Assembly: GCF_933775445.1 (NCBI RefSeq)
Contig: NC_065875.1
Location: 1,550,001-1,614,000, forward strand
Direction: 5' to 3'
DNA length: 64,000 nucleotides
DNA from: Argentina anserina
Lineage: Eukaryota; Streptophyta; Magnoliopsida; Rosales; Rosaceae
The notes beneath the pieces were generated by a model. The model was not told the DNA's origin, did not search any database, and saw nothing but the letters and a program-made list of their open reading frames with translations. Below, piece by piece: positions 1 to 12,125 of the stretch (position 1 is the first letter of the stretch; each line of letters opens with the position of its first letter). A program made the translations under genes and the position numbers.

Positions 1-207
1 CCTCGAACAGATCATCAAACCCTATCTCCCCCCTCGATCTCATTGTCCAAATCGAAAAAAGAACCAATATCCCTATCTTCCCCCATTTTTTTTCTTCATC
101 AACTGAGATAAGATCAAGTCCCATATTGGGGTTTCTTGATTCAAATTGGCTACATGCACCATGTTCTTACGTGAATGAACAAAGTGCTCTGGTTTGGAAA
201 GACGACA
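1..207 (+). promoter_or_regulatory. 5' leader of the DRIP-like gene
   Basis: Sequence before the chosen start codon. It is rich in C and T (runs of ccc/ttt between about 25 and 95), as is common in plant 5' untranslated leaders. An in-frame ATG lies at 175, 33 bases before the chosen ATG at 208. No TATA box can be assigned with confidence because the window begins here. Confidence 0.4.
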
Positions 208-3200
208 ATGAGCGGAGACGAAGTAGTGAAAGTTAAGAGGGACAAGCTTGAGGCATGCATGACATGCCCTATATGCAATGAGCTATTTAGAGAAGCCACA
301 ACTATTTCTGAATGTCTTCATACATGTAAGTCTTTCTTTCTTTCCATCTCTGCTCTTTTTGGATCTGATGTTCATGAATTGTGGCCATTTTGCTGATATG
401 GGGATCTTTGTTTTTACGTAAAATTCATATTCTTTTTCTTGTTTTCTGATCTGGGTTTTATCGATATTTATGTTTTCATGATCTGGGCCATATTCAATTT
501 CCACTGATGGGTAATGTGTAGTATTGGTTGACGTAACAAGTCTTATTATAACCGACGGAGCTTATGGTCGCTTGTTGGTGTTTGTAATCGTAATGATTAA
601 AACTCTTTACTAGTATAAAATGTACTTAAGCTAATAAGCTTACATGCATCTTTACTCATTACTACTTTAAACTCTTGTTCTTCTTCCAATTTTCATTGAA
701 GTAGATGGCTATCATCTACATTAGATGCCTTACAGCAATTCTGCTGTTGGTAATTTTTCTAATAAATCAACGCGGGTGACTTGTTCATTGAATTTCTGAA
801 AACAGTTTGCAAGAGGTGTATATATGACAAAATCATCAATGATGATGCCGATAGATGTCCGGTATGCAAGACAGATTTAGGGGTTGCTCCATTGGAAAAG
901 CTCAGGTAGTTGATCATCTACATTTCCTGTGTTTATAGATCTGCTAGGTGCTCAGAGAATGCATGAGCCGAGTTTATACCATGCCAGAAATATAGTGTTC
1001 AAATAACTGTTAAGCAGTCCTATTCAAGTTTTATATAATCAATTCTGACCTTTTTGCTGCTATCTTCTATTGAAACACTTCTTTGTTTGGTCAGTAAAAA
1101 GTATAATGGATATTTCATTCTCTAATGTTCTAGGTGCAGCAATAGAAACTTGTAACAAGCTTACACTTACATTTTTGGTACTGCAGCAGTTTTGTAATCT
1201 TATGACACATTTCTGGTCTAATGTGTATATTTATTTATTTATTTATTCTATTACTATTAGACTTTCCTCCTCATAGCTGTTAAATATCTAGCCTTCTTTG
1301 TGTATTTGTAGATATCATCAATTGTAACAGTATTTCCACCAGATGTGTGACTGAAAATTACGCTAAAAGGGCTAGACCATAGATGCATATAAATGTTGTG
1401 TTTCTTCAGTTCTGTAATTATTCTTCGGTTGGCAGGGCTGACAATAGTCTGGAAGACATAAGAGCGAAGCTCTTCCCATTTGGAAGTAAAAAAGTCTTGC
1501 ATTCTGAAACAAGAAAAGCCAAGGAACCTGAAATTGATCTGCCCTCTATATCGTCACCAGGGAGAAGAAAGCAGAGATACCTCTCTTCATTAGGATTAAG
1601 CACACCTACAGTTACGACCAGGTGCTCTACTAGTGGAAGAAGGTATTTTACCAGAAAGAGTTCAGCTCTACATGAGAGTCATCTTTCAACTCAAGAAGAA
1701 CCTGTTCCCGAACATGAAGATTTTCTGGAGAGGGTTAAATCAACCGAGAACCGTACAGAAGATGCAGCATATGTCGGACAGGTTAGCAAAAGGAAGAAAA
1801 ATGATTTGATGGTTCTGCTGGTCATTTTATCGTAACTTACAATATGTTACATTATTTCTATTTTGTAGCAGACTGGTATTGAGAAGTTGTCTAAGAAAGA
1901 CGAGGAGAGCAATGGCATCTTTAAAAAAGCACAGCCAAGTTGGATAACTGGTCTGAATGAAGCTGAAAGAGATGCTGCAAGAGTGCCAACAAAGCGAGTG
2001 TTCTTCAACCTCAACAATGAACCAGAAGAGCTTAAAACCTTTCATGAACATGGGAATATTGGTGTATCTGCTCCTGCACCATCAAGTTCACTACCAATTG
2101 CCAAAGGCCCAAGTGGCCGCAAGAGAAAAGCAGCATCAGAACCCCAAGAGTTACAAACTCCAGCACAACATATGGTATTCGACTCAAATAATGGAAGTGA
2201 ACCAAGAATTAAACCAATCTGGTTCTCATTGGAAGCTTATCCCTGGTGAGTTTCTGTTCCTTTGGATTAAAGCATTAAAATCTTGATTCTTTTTGTTCCT
2301 CAAAACATATATGTCAAGTTTTACAATCTTGTAACTCGATGGTTGTAGGGAAGGATATGCACCCTTGCCACAGATACCTTCATGTTACTTGAGAGTCAAG
2401 TAAGTTTCATCAACCTTAATCCTTTCTGATATTGAAGTGTTAAGAGGGCTAGGCTTCACATTTTTGTCTGATCAATGCCTTATCCGTTGAACAATGTTTT
2501 CATTAACTTGTCATAAACTTTAGAATGCTGAAATCTTTTTATTTAAATGTTGCTGTACTTAAAGTCTAAAACTAAACTTTTGTTTTCCTCATTCTCTTTT
2601 GTTGCTGCAGTATGTTGAAATGTTTTTGTCCGTTTTGCCTATATGTTTCGGTTTTCACTTTTACATGATGTGCAGAAAACTGTATTCTTGTGTCCTTTAA
2701 CCATAAAGACATAAAAGTTTTATGTCATAAAATTTAAATTCGTTTGACTGAGCTTGATGATCCAGTATATTTCAAACTCTGGGGATCAGTTTTGTAGTTT
2801 ATATGTCTGGTAGAACATGTTCTTGCTTTTTTTTTCTCTGTTGATCTTTCATTGTTGAAAACCCCTGGATTTCATACTAATTAATTGTTTGGTCAGTGTG
2901 TTTGCTTGTTTTAAGGATTTATGTTGCTTGCTAAGTATGAACTGGTGATCAACCTGAAAATTCTCTCTTCGAATCTTCTGTAAAATTGGCAGTGTCTGGT
3001 GTAATTTTATTTTTGTTTGTATAGTCTGTTTCCTAAATGAATTTGTTTATTCAAATGTCTCAGAGATGGTAACTTACCCAGTTCTTTCATAAAAAAGTAT
3101 CTCGTGAAAAAGCTGAATCTTCACAGCGAGGCAGAGGTAAAATCATCTACTCCCTTCTTGAGTTAGTGAAGTTGCATGTGTAACCCATCTATTTATGATA

Positions 3201-3706
3201 GTGAATGCATGGTAGGTTCATTTAGATTAGGTTTCTGTTAATCTGTATCTGTTGTTTTTACCACAACTGACTTCAGAAGTTGGATTCTATGTGGAAAAAT
3301 AATACCTTTCTTGGGATTCTAATGATAACTCAAGGACCTATGCTTGCAACGCTAGAATTGTGTACTGTTGTTTCTGATAGTAAGAAAGTTGAGATTTCTG
3401 TAGTGAAAACCAAGTATAGTTGATTTGTTTTATCAGTGTTGCTCCACATTTCTGAGTTGGTAGGAATTGGCGACGTGATATTATCTCAGCACGAAGTTGA
3501 TGACATTGTTCACTTCATTTCCGATACAGGTGGAGATTTTATTGTGGGGTCGTCCAATACATCCCACATTGCTGCTGCATCACTTGGTGGATTTATGGTT
3601 ACAGAAAATACCAGCATCACATAAAATAGAAACCTCAGTAGGCAGCTCGGCGAAGGAGTATGTGATGGTTATAACTTACTGTCGAAAAGTGCTACACCGC
3701 TGGTAG
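208..3706 (+). CDS. DRIP: DRIP-type RING E3 ubiquitin ligase (seven exons)
   Basis: Exons by GT-AG borders: 208-325, 806-905, 1436-1781, 1869-2245, 2349-2399, 3064-3136, 3530-3706. They join in one open frame of 413 residues, close to the roughly 420 residues of Arabidopsis DRIP proteins. An N-terminal C3HC4 RING is split over exons 1 and 2, with ligands C20, C23, C36, H38, C41, C44, C57 and C60; the SECLHT segment is typical of Polycomb-like plant RING proteins. Exon 3 carries the EDIRAKLFP signature. The middle (exons 3-4) is Ser/Lys-rich and low in complexity. Exons 4-7 (starting IWFSLEAYPW) form a RAWUL/ubiquitin-like C-terminal domain. Known DRIP1/2 act in the nucleus and ubiquitinate the drought factor DREB2A; that role here is by family. 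I chose ATG 208 because MSGDEVVKVKR matches the family N-terminus; ATG 175 would add 11 residues. No breaks were seen. Confidence 0.92.
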
Positions 3707-6016
3707 AGTATTAAAGCAATAGGAGACTTGTTTAAGCGGCCTGCATGAATGCAGTGGTGTTGAAAGTGATCAAAGTTCCGGCAGTTTTAGCATGCATATG
3801 GATTTTGAGTTTCATTTCTTCTTTCTTTTCACCCCTGCAAGCATACAATGGTTTGCTTACGGTGTGGTGTTTCCGGCACTATATAGAACTGTTCTGTGGA
3901 AAGATGAGAAATTGTGAAAATGTGGCTTGTTCAAGTTATGACTGCAGCATCAGTAATTAATAGTAGATTCTGTCGAGCTCATTTCTTTTAAACGTCATTA
4001 ATACATTGATATAGCTAAGAAATTAGAATAATATAAATAGAGAGTTGTCTGCACTCTGCATTGCTTTGCTGAATTTTGAATTTTCCATTTAGTTTTAGCC
4101 AAAAGATGTGCCTGTTCAAGTTATGAATACACTTTTAGCATCCGTAGAATTTGCAAAGGATACAGCATTTCTGTAATGTTTCTATACCCTCAATACATAG
4201 GCAAGCTTCAATAACCAACAGGAGAGTTTTGTATGCAAGCTAATTTGAAACCGGTCAGTCTCACACCGTTCACACAAACTGACGACTTTTCTTAAATTTC
4301 CATTAAAATCAGATAGCAATCAAGGCATACACCACTTAAGAATATTAGCACCGCAGACATGATCACTACAAAATTGCAGTTGCAATGTGTCCTGTTTGCT
4401 CCACATTTACGATTTGCCATGAGAGAACAATGGTATATACAAGTTTCTGCCTATAGCACTAAAAACGAACATGATTGAATAGGCAAACAAATCTGAGAAA
4501 GATGTCTACACAGTCGCAGACTCCAGAAGCTAACGTCAGAAATTTGTTCATTAAAAGTATATCTGCATGACTGCATCCAACCAAGGTACCTGCTCGTAGA
4601 AAGAAGAAATGCTGTCATCTGCATGCATACAGGAGAAACTACATATGTACCCTTATCAAAGGACATAAGACTTTAAGTGTATGATAGGAACATTCAGTGG
4701 GGAGTAATAGCAATAGTAAGAACCACACTTCAGCATAACAGAGTTACCATTTAATAACTAAAAGCCACAGTAAGATGAAAATTTCAATAAATTTTGTGTT
4801 TTCACCAATTAAGGGTATTTATCTAGTATCTACCTATCCCTACACATGTCATTCCTAGGCACTGGTGAAGATGCCTTCCTTATGAATCAAGTCTGAACAT
4901 TACAAGGTAGGTGTCTATATGTTTTCAAACAAAACATAAGCATCCCTAAGTAAACATGAAGATGCTTACTTTAGCTGTACAAGCCACTCGCATTGATTTA
5001 ATCTGTAAGTCCTGACAGCTAATATCAATGTTTTATAAAACTTGGGTTCATGTTTCAGAAAGCAGATATTGATAAAACATTCCACAAACAAAGGAGGCAA
5101 TGCAGTGTTACTCACTCTGATCAAGGGATGTTTCAGACTAAAGCACAAAGAGATGATACAAGATTGCATGGAAATGATTAAATAACAGAAACTCTAAGCT
5201 CTGAAATGAATGTGACCAAATGTGGAAAAAAAAGATAAAATAAAATTTCCTAATATGGTATAAAAAAATTAAAACATCTGCTAGTTCCTAATTTCCTATA
5301 TAACGAGTATCATGACAAGAACCCCGGAGAATGAATTTCGAAAACTGATAAATTTTGAATTAAGAATACCAAAAACAGAAATTAATTTGGCAGCTGCAGC
5401 AACATGGTTGGAAGGTGATGCCAAGTACCAACTTTGGCTCTAACCATCATCCATAGCTACACTTACTCTAGCCCACTCAAACAAAAAGGTTATGCAACAA
5501 AAAAAAATTCACGCTTGACAACTAACACTCTTACACTCCATTCTGAATTTAGAGCTTAAAATACGCAAACAACAATGTAGATCAGATTCAAAATTCATCA
5601 AAAAAAAAATGAACCACATGATCATTCTAAACACAGTTCCTAGAAGTAAAGGTACAAACCACGTAATAGTTACAAAATTGCTCAATGATTCATAACAAAA
5701 GCACCCATCACATGTGCAGGTGCTGGTTAAACACTTTCTCAGTAAGTAGCAAACATAACTCAACCAAGGACATTGCAAACATTTACACACGGCAGCTGTT
5801 AAAACATCATAGTCTCGAAAACAAATGTTCTATTAATGTTCTTATACTAATCTTCGACAAACAATCATTAACCTCTCAAGTTCTCTACATGATCCATACT
5901 ACAACAATCCACATTACACTTCTAAACTCGATAAACTACATCTATGCTAGTCACATTACCAACCACACAAAGAATCAAACTTTTTGCAAACTCATCGAAA
6001 CCAAAACTCACCATTT
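3707..6016. other. intergenic, no gene recognised
   Basis: This is the shared downstream region of two convergent genes: the 3' end of the RING ligase gene and the 3' end of the minus-strand PRA1 gene. It is AT-rich with short poly-A and poly-T runs. Open frames here are short and resemble no family. The two 3' untranslated regions presumably occupy its ends, but I could not place polyadenylation sites. Confidence 0.6.
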
Positions 6017-6556
6017 TCACATAATGGTGTAGTTCCCATGCGAATCAGGATCATCCTCCGAAAGCAGAGCCCCATAAGGCGACTCCTTATCCTCCATCAC
6101 AAGATCCTCCGTGCCCCTAAACACCGCATGAACCCCAACCAAAACGACCCCAACCGCCCCGGAAACGACGACGTTTAGCCACACGTGCGTCAGCACCAGC
6201 GCCACCACCGTCACCACTCCCAGAACCGCCATCACGACCCGCTCCGGGACCGGGAGCCCGAAGACCTCCAAGTCGTCCTCGCGGGAGAAGTAGAGGAGGA
6301 CCCAGGCGGCGAAGACGGCGAGGAAGACGAGGAGGGAGAGAGGGTGGTAGACGAGGCTGAGGAAGAGGACGACCAAGACGGCCATGGCGTAGTTTGACCG
6401 GAAATGGGTCAAGTTCTGGAGGAGCCGGGTCGTGGATTCGGAGGAGTTTGGGGGGAGGCTGAGGGCGGAGAGGTCGAAGAATTCGGACCAGGGGCGGTGG
6501 GCGGACATGGCCGATTGGCCGGCTTCTTTGAACCGGGTCATGATTCCGGCGGACAT
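6017..6556 (-). CDS. PRA1: PRA1 family membrane protein
   Basis: Single-exon gene of 179 residues, normal for PRA1 (prenylated Rab acceptor) proteins. The domain begins with RPWSEFFDLSALSLP (residues 21-35), the family's conserved entry motif, followed by NLTHFRSNYA. Two long hydrophobic blocks at about 57-90 and 106-146 each form a membrane hairpin, with the polar loop SREDDLEVFG between. The tail is acidic and polar (TEDLVMEDKE), as in other plant PRA1 proteins. The family acts on Rab GTPases in the ER, Golgi and endosomes in vesicle traffic. The gene is much richer in G and C than its surroundings, so antisense open frames overlap it; these are shadows. The subgroup (D/E/F-like rather than A) is inference from length and motif spacing. 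The start at 6556 is the first ATG before the conserved block; a second Met follows at residue 6. Confidence 0.92.
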   Translation of the reverse strand: MSAGIMTRFKEAGQSAMSAHRPWSEFFDLSALSLPPNSSESTTRLLQNLTHFRSNYAMAVLVVLFLSLVYHPLSLLVFLAVFAAWVLLYFSREDDLEVFGLPVPERVVMAVLGVVTVVALVLTHVWLNVVVSGAVGVVLVGVHAVFRGTEDLVMEDKESPYGALLSEDDPDSHGNYTIM

Positions 6557-6926
6557 TCTGGGTGTAAAGATTGGATTTTGGGGTGTGGAGAGCGGGAAAG
6601 ATTTGATTTTGGTGTGGAGAAATGAGATGGGTGATTGTCAAGATTTGATTTTGGGGGAAGAAATGAGAGTTTTGGGGGGTTTTCTTTGGTTTCTATGTCA
6701 GAGTGGTGATGTTGAGAACTCCGTTGAACTTCAAGTAAGGTCGTAAAACTCCGTTGAACTTCGATGGGGAAGGTTTGACGAGTTTGGAGTGTTAATGTGT
6801 TATTATAGATCTCCACTATTATAATTGAAAGTCGGACACAGTTTCACTAAATTTACAAATTTTCTATAATACTTATGTCAAGACAAAAAAAAATTATGAG
6901 AAACAAAAACCCGGAAGAGGTAGTAT
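6557..6926 (-). promoter_or_regulatory. upstream region of the PRA1 gene
   Basis: Upstream of the minus-strand PRA1 start. It holds a short direct repeat, aactccgttgaacttc, at 6717-6732 and 6747-6762. GT-rich stretches (CA-rich on the transcribed strand) near 6580-6690 may be the 5' leader. No TATA box is assigned. Confidence 0.35.
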
Positions 6927-6934
6927 GATAAAAC

Positions 6935-8014
6935 CAATGAATAAAATTTCGACGAGAACAGAAATATCGAAAATATATAAAAATTAAAAAATAATTAAGT
7001 AAATTGATGGAAATTTATATAAAAATATGTAAATTTTGAATGATATTTTGAGAAATGTTTATTTGATTAATTATCTACTATATGTCATAAAAATTATTAT
7101 ATAACTATTAGTTTATAGTGAGTTATAGTAATTTGAGCTGAAATAATCGTCCAGTATTATTAAAAATCTACTTAAAATATATATATATTGTGAGCATGTT
7201 TTCCCAAAGGGAGGCTAGCTTATCACGCTTTATTTACATATAATACATTAAACATGAAATTACATGAGTGATTTAGAACCACATAAAGGATTTATGAAGT
7301 ACATCACTATTTTCATCATGTCTTTGAGTAAAATCTTGAGTATATTACGAATAATAGTCATTAAATGATACATCCCCTTTCTAATTTTGTATATACTAAT
7401 TTATATGTCAACCATAGGGGTAATGGGTGATTGACTATGGGTTGTGGTTGTGGTACTGGTACTTCCCGTTTTGGATCAAACATTTCTCAACTTTAACAAT
7501 AACCATAACTTTGTGAAAATTGTGTTCATATGCTTTCACTTGATTGCATCTCATTAGAGAATAAATATAGTGGATAAGACATGTTGAATTTTCCCCATAA
7601 GGGTAAGGTCTATCATTGCTTCCTCCTAGACCAAAGGGGTTCGATTTCCCTCAACAACTAGTTCGGTTTTATTTCAATTTTAGGTGAATGTTGAGACATG
7701 GAATGCAATATATAGTAAAAAGGCATATATAACAATAAGTTGGTGTAATATAGTTGACTATAACTTTGTGCTTGCAAAATGATGGATCAGAGGTTCGATT
7801 ATCCTAACCAATAATTTTTTATTTTATTTGAAGTTGGCTTGACACGTGACGATATTATGAAAATATTAGAAAATTTCGAAAGTTTCCAGATATATCAAGA
7901 AATATCGAAAAATTTCATCGAACAATGCTTGGTATGTAACGGATATATCCATATGCCGAAAAATAGAAACTTTCGCGGAAATATCGAGGAAATTATGGAT
8001 ATTTTCAGTCCTTG
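6935..8014. mobile_element. hAT-like non-autonomous repeat, copy A
   Basis: A 1.08-kb AT-rich repeat also present at 19446-20550. The ends are loosely inverted: left caatgaataaaatttc, right end read inward caaggactgaaaatatcc. Flanking 8-mers gataaaac (6927-6934) and ggtaaaac (8015-8022) agree at 7 of 8 positions, which suggests an 8-bp target duplication as in hAT elements. There is no transposase. A 72-residue open frame near the right end (7839-8057) is also partly open in copy B but resembles no protein. Confidence 0.55.
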
Positions 8015-8022
8015 GGTAAAAC

Positions 8023-8704
8023 ACACAGTAAAGAAAAAACATATTAGAGAATTATAATGGGAACGTGAGATACTGAATTCGACTCTGAGAGCTTGGTGTG
8101 AAATGAAAAACTGCCACACACCACCAGAGAACGAGGGAGGCGAAAGGAATGGCATGATGTTAAAGGTTATCGGAGTTGATATGGGTTCCTTTTAAAATGA
8201 GGTTTCGTACCGAGAATCAACCAAATTCAAAATCTCTCTATTTACCAAGGTGAGGTTGCAAAATTCTATTTGAGAATTAAGTGTTTAATATCTATCAATT
8301 TGATTGTTGATGTTTGGTATTCAGGGTTTTCTTTCAATTTCTTAGGGAAAACAATTGCCCGCCGGTGTTGTTAGGGAGAGTTTATGCTTATCGCCGTGAA
8401 ACGGGTCTCGCGATTCCGTTTGAAATTCATTGTTATGGTTTCTCTTTGAAAGTAATTTGTATGTTATTCATTGTTATTAGATAAACGTTGTTTGATAATC
8501 AGAGTTATGCTAGATGAAACTTTAAGAAATGGGTGAGTTGGAACATAAATTAGTTACAGCTATGATCACTAGATCTCTATAGTTTCCTCATTTGTGTTTT
8601 GTTATGCACGTCTCTTGGCGGTAATCTGCTCTGACAGAATATGGTTTATGGTTTTTCAGAATGAATATCATTTTATTCTCTTAATTTAGGTTGTACCTAT
8701 TGAA
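8023..8704. other. intergenic; first half of a local duplication
   Basis: No gene recognised. The stretch about 8430-8700 recurs in diverged form at about 9170-9550. Shared words include gtttctctttgaa, aatgggtgagtt, ctctatag, and a closing block around tttagaatga and ttattctct. Confidence 0.5.
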
Positions 8705-8880
8705 CACATGTATGCTTATAGGTTTCTGTTTTATGTTGATCAATTACACACATGTATGCTTATAGGTTTCTGTTTTATGTTGATCAATCACACACATGTA
8801 TGCTTATAGGTTTCTGTTTTATGTTGATCAATTACACACATGTATGCTTATAGGTTTCTGTTTTATGTTGATCAATTACG
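8705..8880. repeat. tandem repeat, 44-bp unit x 4
   Basis: Four head-to-tail copies of a 44-bp unit beginning cacatgtatgcttatagg. The copies differ by only a base or so (for example aattaca versus aatcaca), so the array is young. It has no coding frame. Confidence 0.9.
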
Positions 8881-9894
8881 TAAGTGTGAAAGCTAACTTT
8901 TATATAGAGACATATAGTTCAAGATTAGAGTTTGTTGCATAATGATTATCCTAATGTCTTCTTTCCTCTTAGATCAATGAGTGAATCAAATGTACAATAC
9001 TATCATTACACATTTATACAAATCAGCATAATGGTTAAGATGCTCCTACCTTTTACATATTAGAAAATTATTCACTTAAGGTGATCATTTATTCACTTAA
9101 GGTGAGACTGAGTAAATGTATTAGAGTCATTTTATGATTCTGTTTTTGATTGATTTTGGGTGTTTCATTGTTATAGTTTCTCTTTGAAGGTTTTCTATGT
9201 GTTACTCTTGGTTATTGGATATAAATGTTGTTTGATGATCATAGTTGCGTTGAAGACTAGATGAAATTTTAAGGAATGGGTGAGTTCTACTAACTAAATC
9301 TCTATAGATTTCTTTTACTTCAGTTGTGGTTTGTCATGCATCAGCTTCTTATTTTTATCGTCAATATTGTTCTTTGTAGCCAATGAAGGTTGTAGGTCAG
9401 TAGGTCGGCCTAATCTTGGCTAAAAGAGAATGGATACTTGTCTTTCATTACAACCACTTTGTAATCTAATTTTGTTTATTATTGTGCTAAGACAGAAGTG
9501 GCTTATGATTTTTTAGAATGAATTTCAGTTTATTCTCTCAATTTAGGTTATTAGTCATTTTATAAATTTAAAGTTTATGGATAGAAGATAATAAATATAA
9601 GCATTCCTATTGTACACTTCAAATTTAGCATGCTTCTTTATTCTAATTATGTTGAATAAACTAGATGTTAGAGTGTATCTCTTCCATTTCTGTAGTTATT
9701 ACGAGTGCATTGCTCTAACCCAGACTATATGGCTTTTTTTTTTGTCTCAACTATCAATTACAACCTTAATATCCGATCCAATGAAAATTTGAATTTTACA
9801 ACGTTGAAGTAATTTTAATTTGGCTTAGTGATGCAACGTCAGGCTAGGATTGCACAATAACTCACTAAACAGAAGAAATTCTGACATATATAAA
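8881..9894. other. intergenic; second half of the local duplication
   Basis: No gene recognised. About 9170-9550 is the diverged second copy of 8430-8700. The rest is AT-rich sequence with no supported feature. Confidence 0.5.
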
Positions 9895-10639
9895 ACCGTG
9901 TAAATGTGAGATGTACCCTTTCCGGAAGTTCTTCTGTCATTTTGATGAGGATAGTAAAAGACCAAATTATAGAATAATGAAACGATGACACATTAGTTGA
10001 GGAAAAGGTATTTTGTTCTGAACAATAAGACTAAACGAATTTTGTTACCCTAAACAATTCCGAGAAAATATGTACATCTTCTTCTACGGTGGTAAAGACA
10101 ACGAATGGATTCAGCAATTCACAGAGAAAGCAACTGCCCTCGCAAACGATCCCGTTTTGAAGGAAGCAAAGATCCACCTAGAGTTGGTATTGGTCGGAAA
10201 AGGCACCAAAGGAGAAGATGACCACGGCATTCTAGGTCGCTTCTGGATCTGCGTAGAAAGCCTTTTCTTCACCAAAGGCCATGGGGATTTGGTCAGTCAA
10301 GAAATCCAAAAGCTTCTGTCTTACAAAAACGAAAGCGGATGGGCAGTGCTTAGCAAAGGACCGACTACGTTGGTCACAGGTCATGGTACCGCGGTATTGA
10401 AGGTGGTAGAGGAATTTGAGAAATGGAAGGAGCAAGTCAAGGAGAAGGGATTTGAGTTTTGTTTCAAGGCTTATTATGGGAAGATAAGTCTGGCTAGTCG
10501 ACCTTGCTGCCGTCTGGACATTCCGGGGTCTTCCGGAAAGATTCCAGAGTTGATGAAGTGTCCTTACTGCCACCGTAGTATGGAGACTTTCATCAGTTAC
10601 AAGTGTTGCCACATTGATGGTCCTACTGCACATCACTAA
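9895..10639 (+). pseudogene. SEO last-exon fragment
   Basis: The stretch from about 10055 to 10639 matches the final exon of the complete SEO gene (31646-32233) almost base for base, including the stop codon. The preceding 160 bp match the intron end attached to the minus-strand fragment at 16.4 kb. No other SEO exons lie upstream. The splice acceptor is damaged: where the gene reads aaacagatc this copy reads aaacaattcc, so there is no AG. A 6-bp deletion removes two residues from the TKGHKHG segment, in frame. The frame from ATG 10070 stays open for 189 residues and includes the C-terminal Cys/His cluster (CPYCHRSMETF...KCCH). It could in principle encode a stand-alone C-terminal domain, but nothing suggests a promoter. 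Best read as a duplicated gene fragment. Confidence 0.85.
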
Positions 10640-11150
10640 GCGCTGGCTTTGTTGGTGTTTTCGATCAATCCTTCAGTACGTACGTAATTAATGATGGACT
10701 CTATTATGTTATATTTTACTTCTGCAAGATTAAGTAAGGGGATATGGCAGATGCATTGTGATGCTCTGGTATAACCCAGGCTTATGATTTGAATTTTCAA
10801 GCTACGTCTACTATGTAAATTGGGATTTTCATTCTGTACGTTTTGAATTAAATAAAACCGATTGTGGAATTAATTTAGGATTCTGCTTGTTTTATTATAA
10901 AACCAATTCTTTAGAAATATACTTGATGGCCCCAAGCAATTCATTACGTTTGCATTGGAAAAAGCCTCAAAAAGGTTTAATTTTTTAACCTAAAAAAAAC
11001 AATTCTTTAGAAACTTGACGCTTACAAATCGATGTCTTCCTCAACCAAAACACCTCTGCCAAATCCCTCACATTTTGTCCGACGTGGTTGTTGTGTTCGT
11101 AACCTTCCGTTCACCGTTGTCGGTCATAGACTAAGAGTACGTCTAAGCCT
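10640..11150. repeat. duplicated SEO 3' flank
   Basis: Continues the duplication beyond the stop codon. It matches the flank after the complete SEO gene (about 32234-32760) through the 3' untranslated region and past it, with indels. Landmarks in both are aattaaataaaacc and aacttgacgcttacaaatcg. The copies part near 11150 and 32760. The 3' flank moved together with the exon, so this was DNA-level duplication, not retrocopying. Confidence 0.85.
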
Positions 11151-11304
11151 CAGACGGCAGAAATGGGCCCAGAAAGCCCGAGTGGACGACGAAGATTCAT
11201 ATGTTCTCTGTTGGAATCCATGCATGCATACACGTGACTTGACGCACGTACAAATTGTGTTAGGATTATATATATTTTGAGCACTTCTAAGTAAGCCATA
11301 ATAT

Positions 11305-11798
11305 GGTGCTAAAAGGTTACGTGACATGTCACATAACCTTGTTAAATCAGTAATTAAAATAGTCATAAAATGTCATTTTTAAATAAAAATAATTATATTC
11401 TTATTTAATATTTATTTATTATTTTAAATTAAGAAATATTTTCATTAAAAAAAGGAAATATTTTCATGGACATAATTCGGATACCATATTTTATAAATAG
11501 AAATTAAAGCCCAGACAATTTAGTTACCTTATTACATTTATTCGAACATTATTTTACGTGATTTTTTCAAAAAGTTATCTTACAAGTGATGAAAAACAAC
11601 ATTTTTATGACAATTTATTAGATTTTATGGGACATGTAAGGTAACAAATTATTATTTTTCCATGAAAATTAATATTGGTCGACAATTATCATATATATAT
11701 ATATATTTATTTTAAAATATATTTTTCGCTCATACACATCTATATTTTTCACGAATGAAATAATTTTATTTTGAAAATAAGTTTTACGCGCCCGCGCC

Positions 11799-11840
<42 letters not shown>

Positions 11841-12065
11841 AGCATACTTTTGTAAAATATACAAAAAAATTAATTACATTTTGAAAGCATTATAATAATG
11901 AAAAAATAAGAATAAATGATAAAGAAAAATTATATTTTTATAATATTTTAGAGTCGTTGAATTAACATGAATAAGATTGTTTTTTATTTAAAAATGACAT
12001 TTTATGACTATTTTAATTATTGACGTGTCAAAATTATGTGACATATCACATAAGATTGTGGCGCC
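11305..12065. mobile_element. long-TIR element (MULE- or MITE-like)
   Basis: About 760 bp bounded by inverted repeats of roughly 88 bp. The left arm starts ggtgctaaaaggttacg; the right arm read inward starts ggcgccacaatcttatg. Both arms contain gtcacataa, and the inner 35 or so bases (around taattaaaatagtcataaaa) match perfectly. The interior is AT-rich, has no transposase, and carries a compound microsatellite. The target duplication is unclear (ataatat / ctaatat). Long TIRs suggest Mutator-like ancestry. Confidence 0.65.
11788..11840. repeat. compound CG/CA/TA microsatellite
   Basis: Runs from (cgcgcc) through (ca)n to (ta)n inside the long-TIR element. Alternating purine-pyrimidine DNA of this kind can adopt Z-DNA. 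Confidence 0.8.
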
Positions 12066-12125
12066 GAATCTAATATGACGCTAAAATATTTTCCATATAT
12101 TATCTATGCTATGTATTATATGTAT

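Noticed and set aside
6117..6641. Long alternative frames over the PRA1 gene, on both strands
   Set aside because: Shadows produced by the high GC content of the PRA1 coding region; Arg/Pro- or Glu-rich low-complexity translations.
8705..8880. 44-bp repeats considered as a CRISPR-like array
   Set aside because: Units are directly adjacent without unique spacers, and the DNA is plant nuclear.
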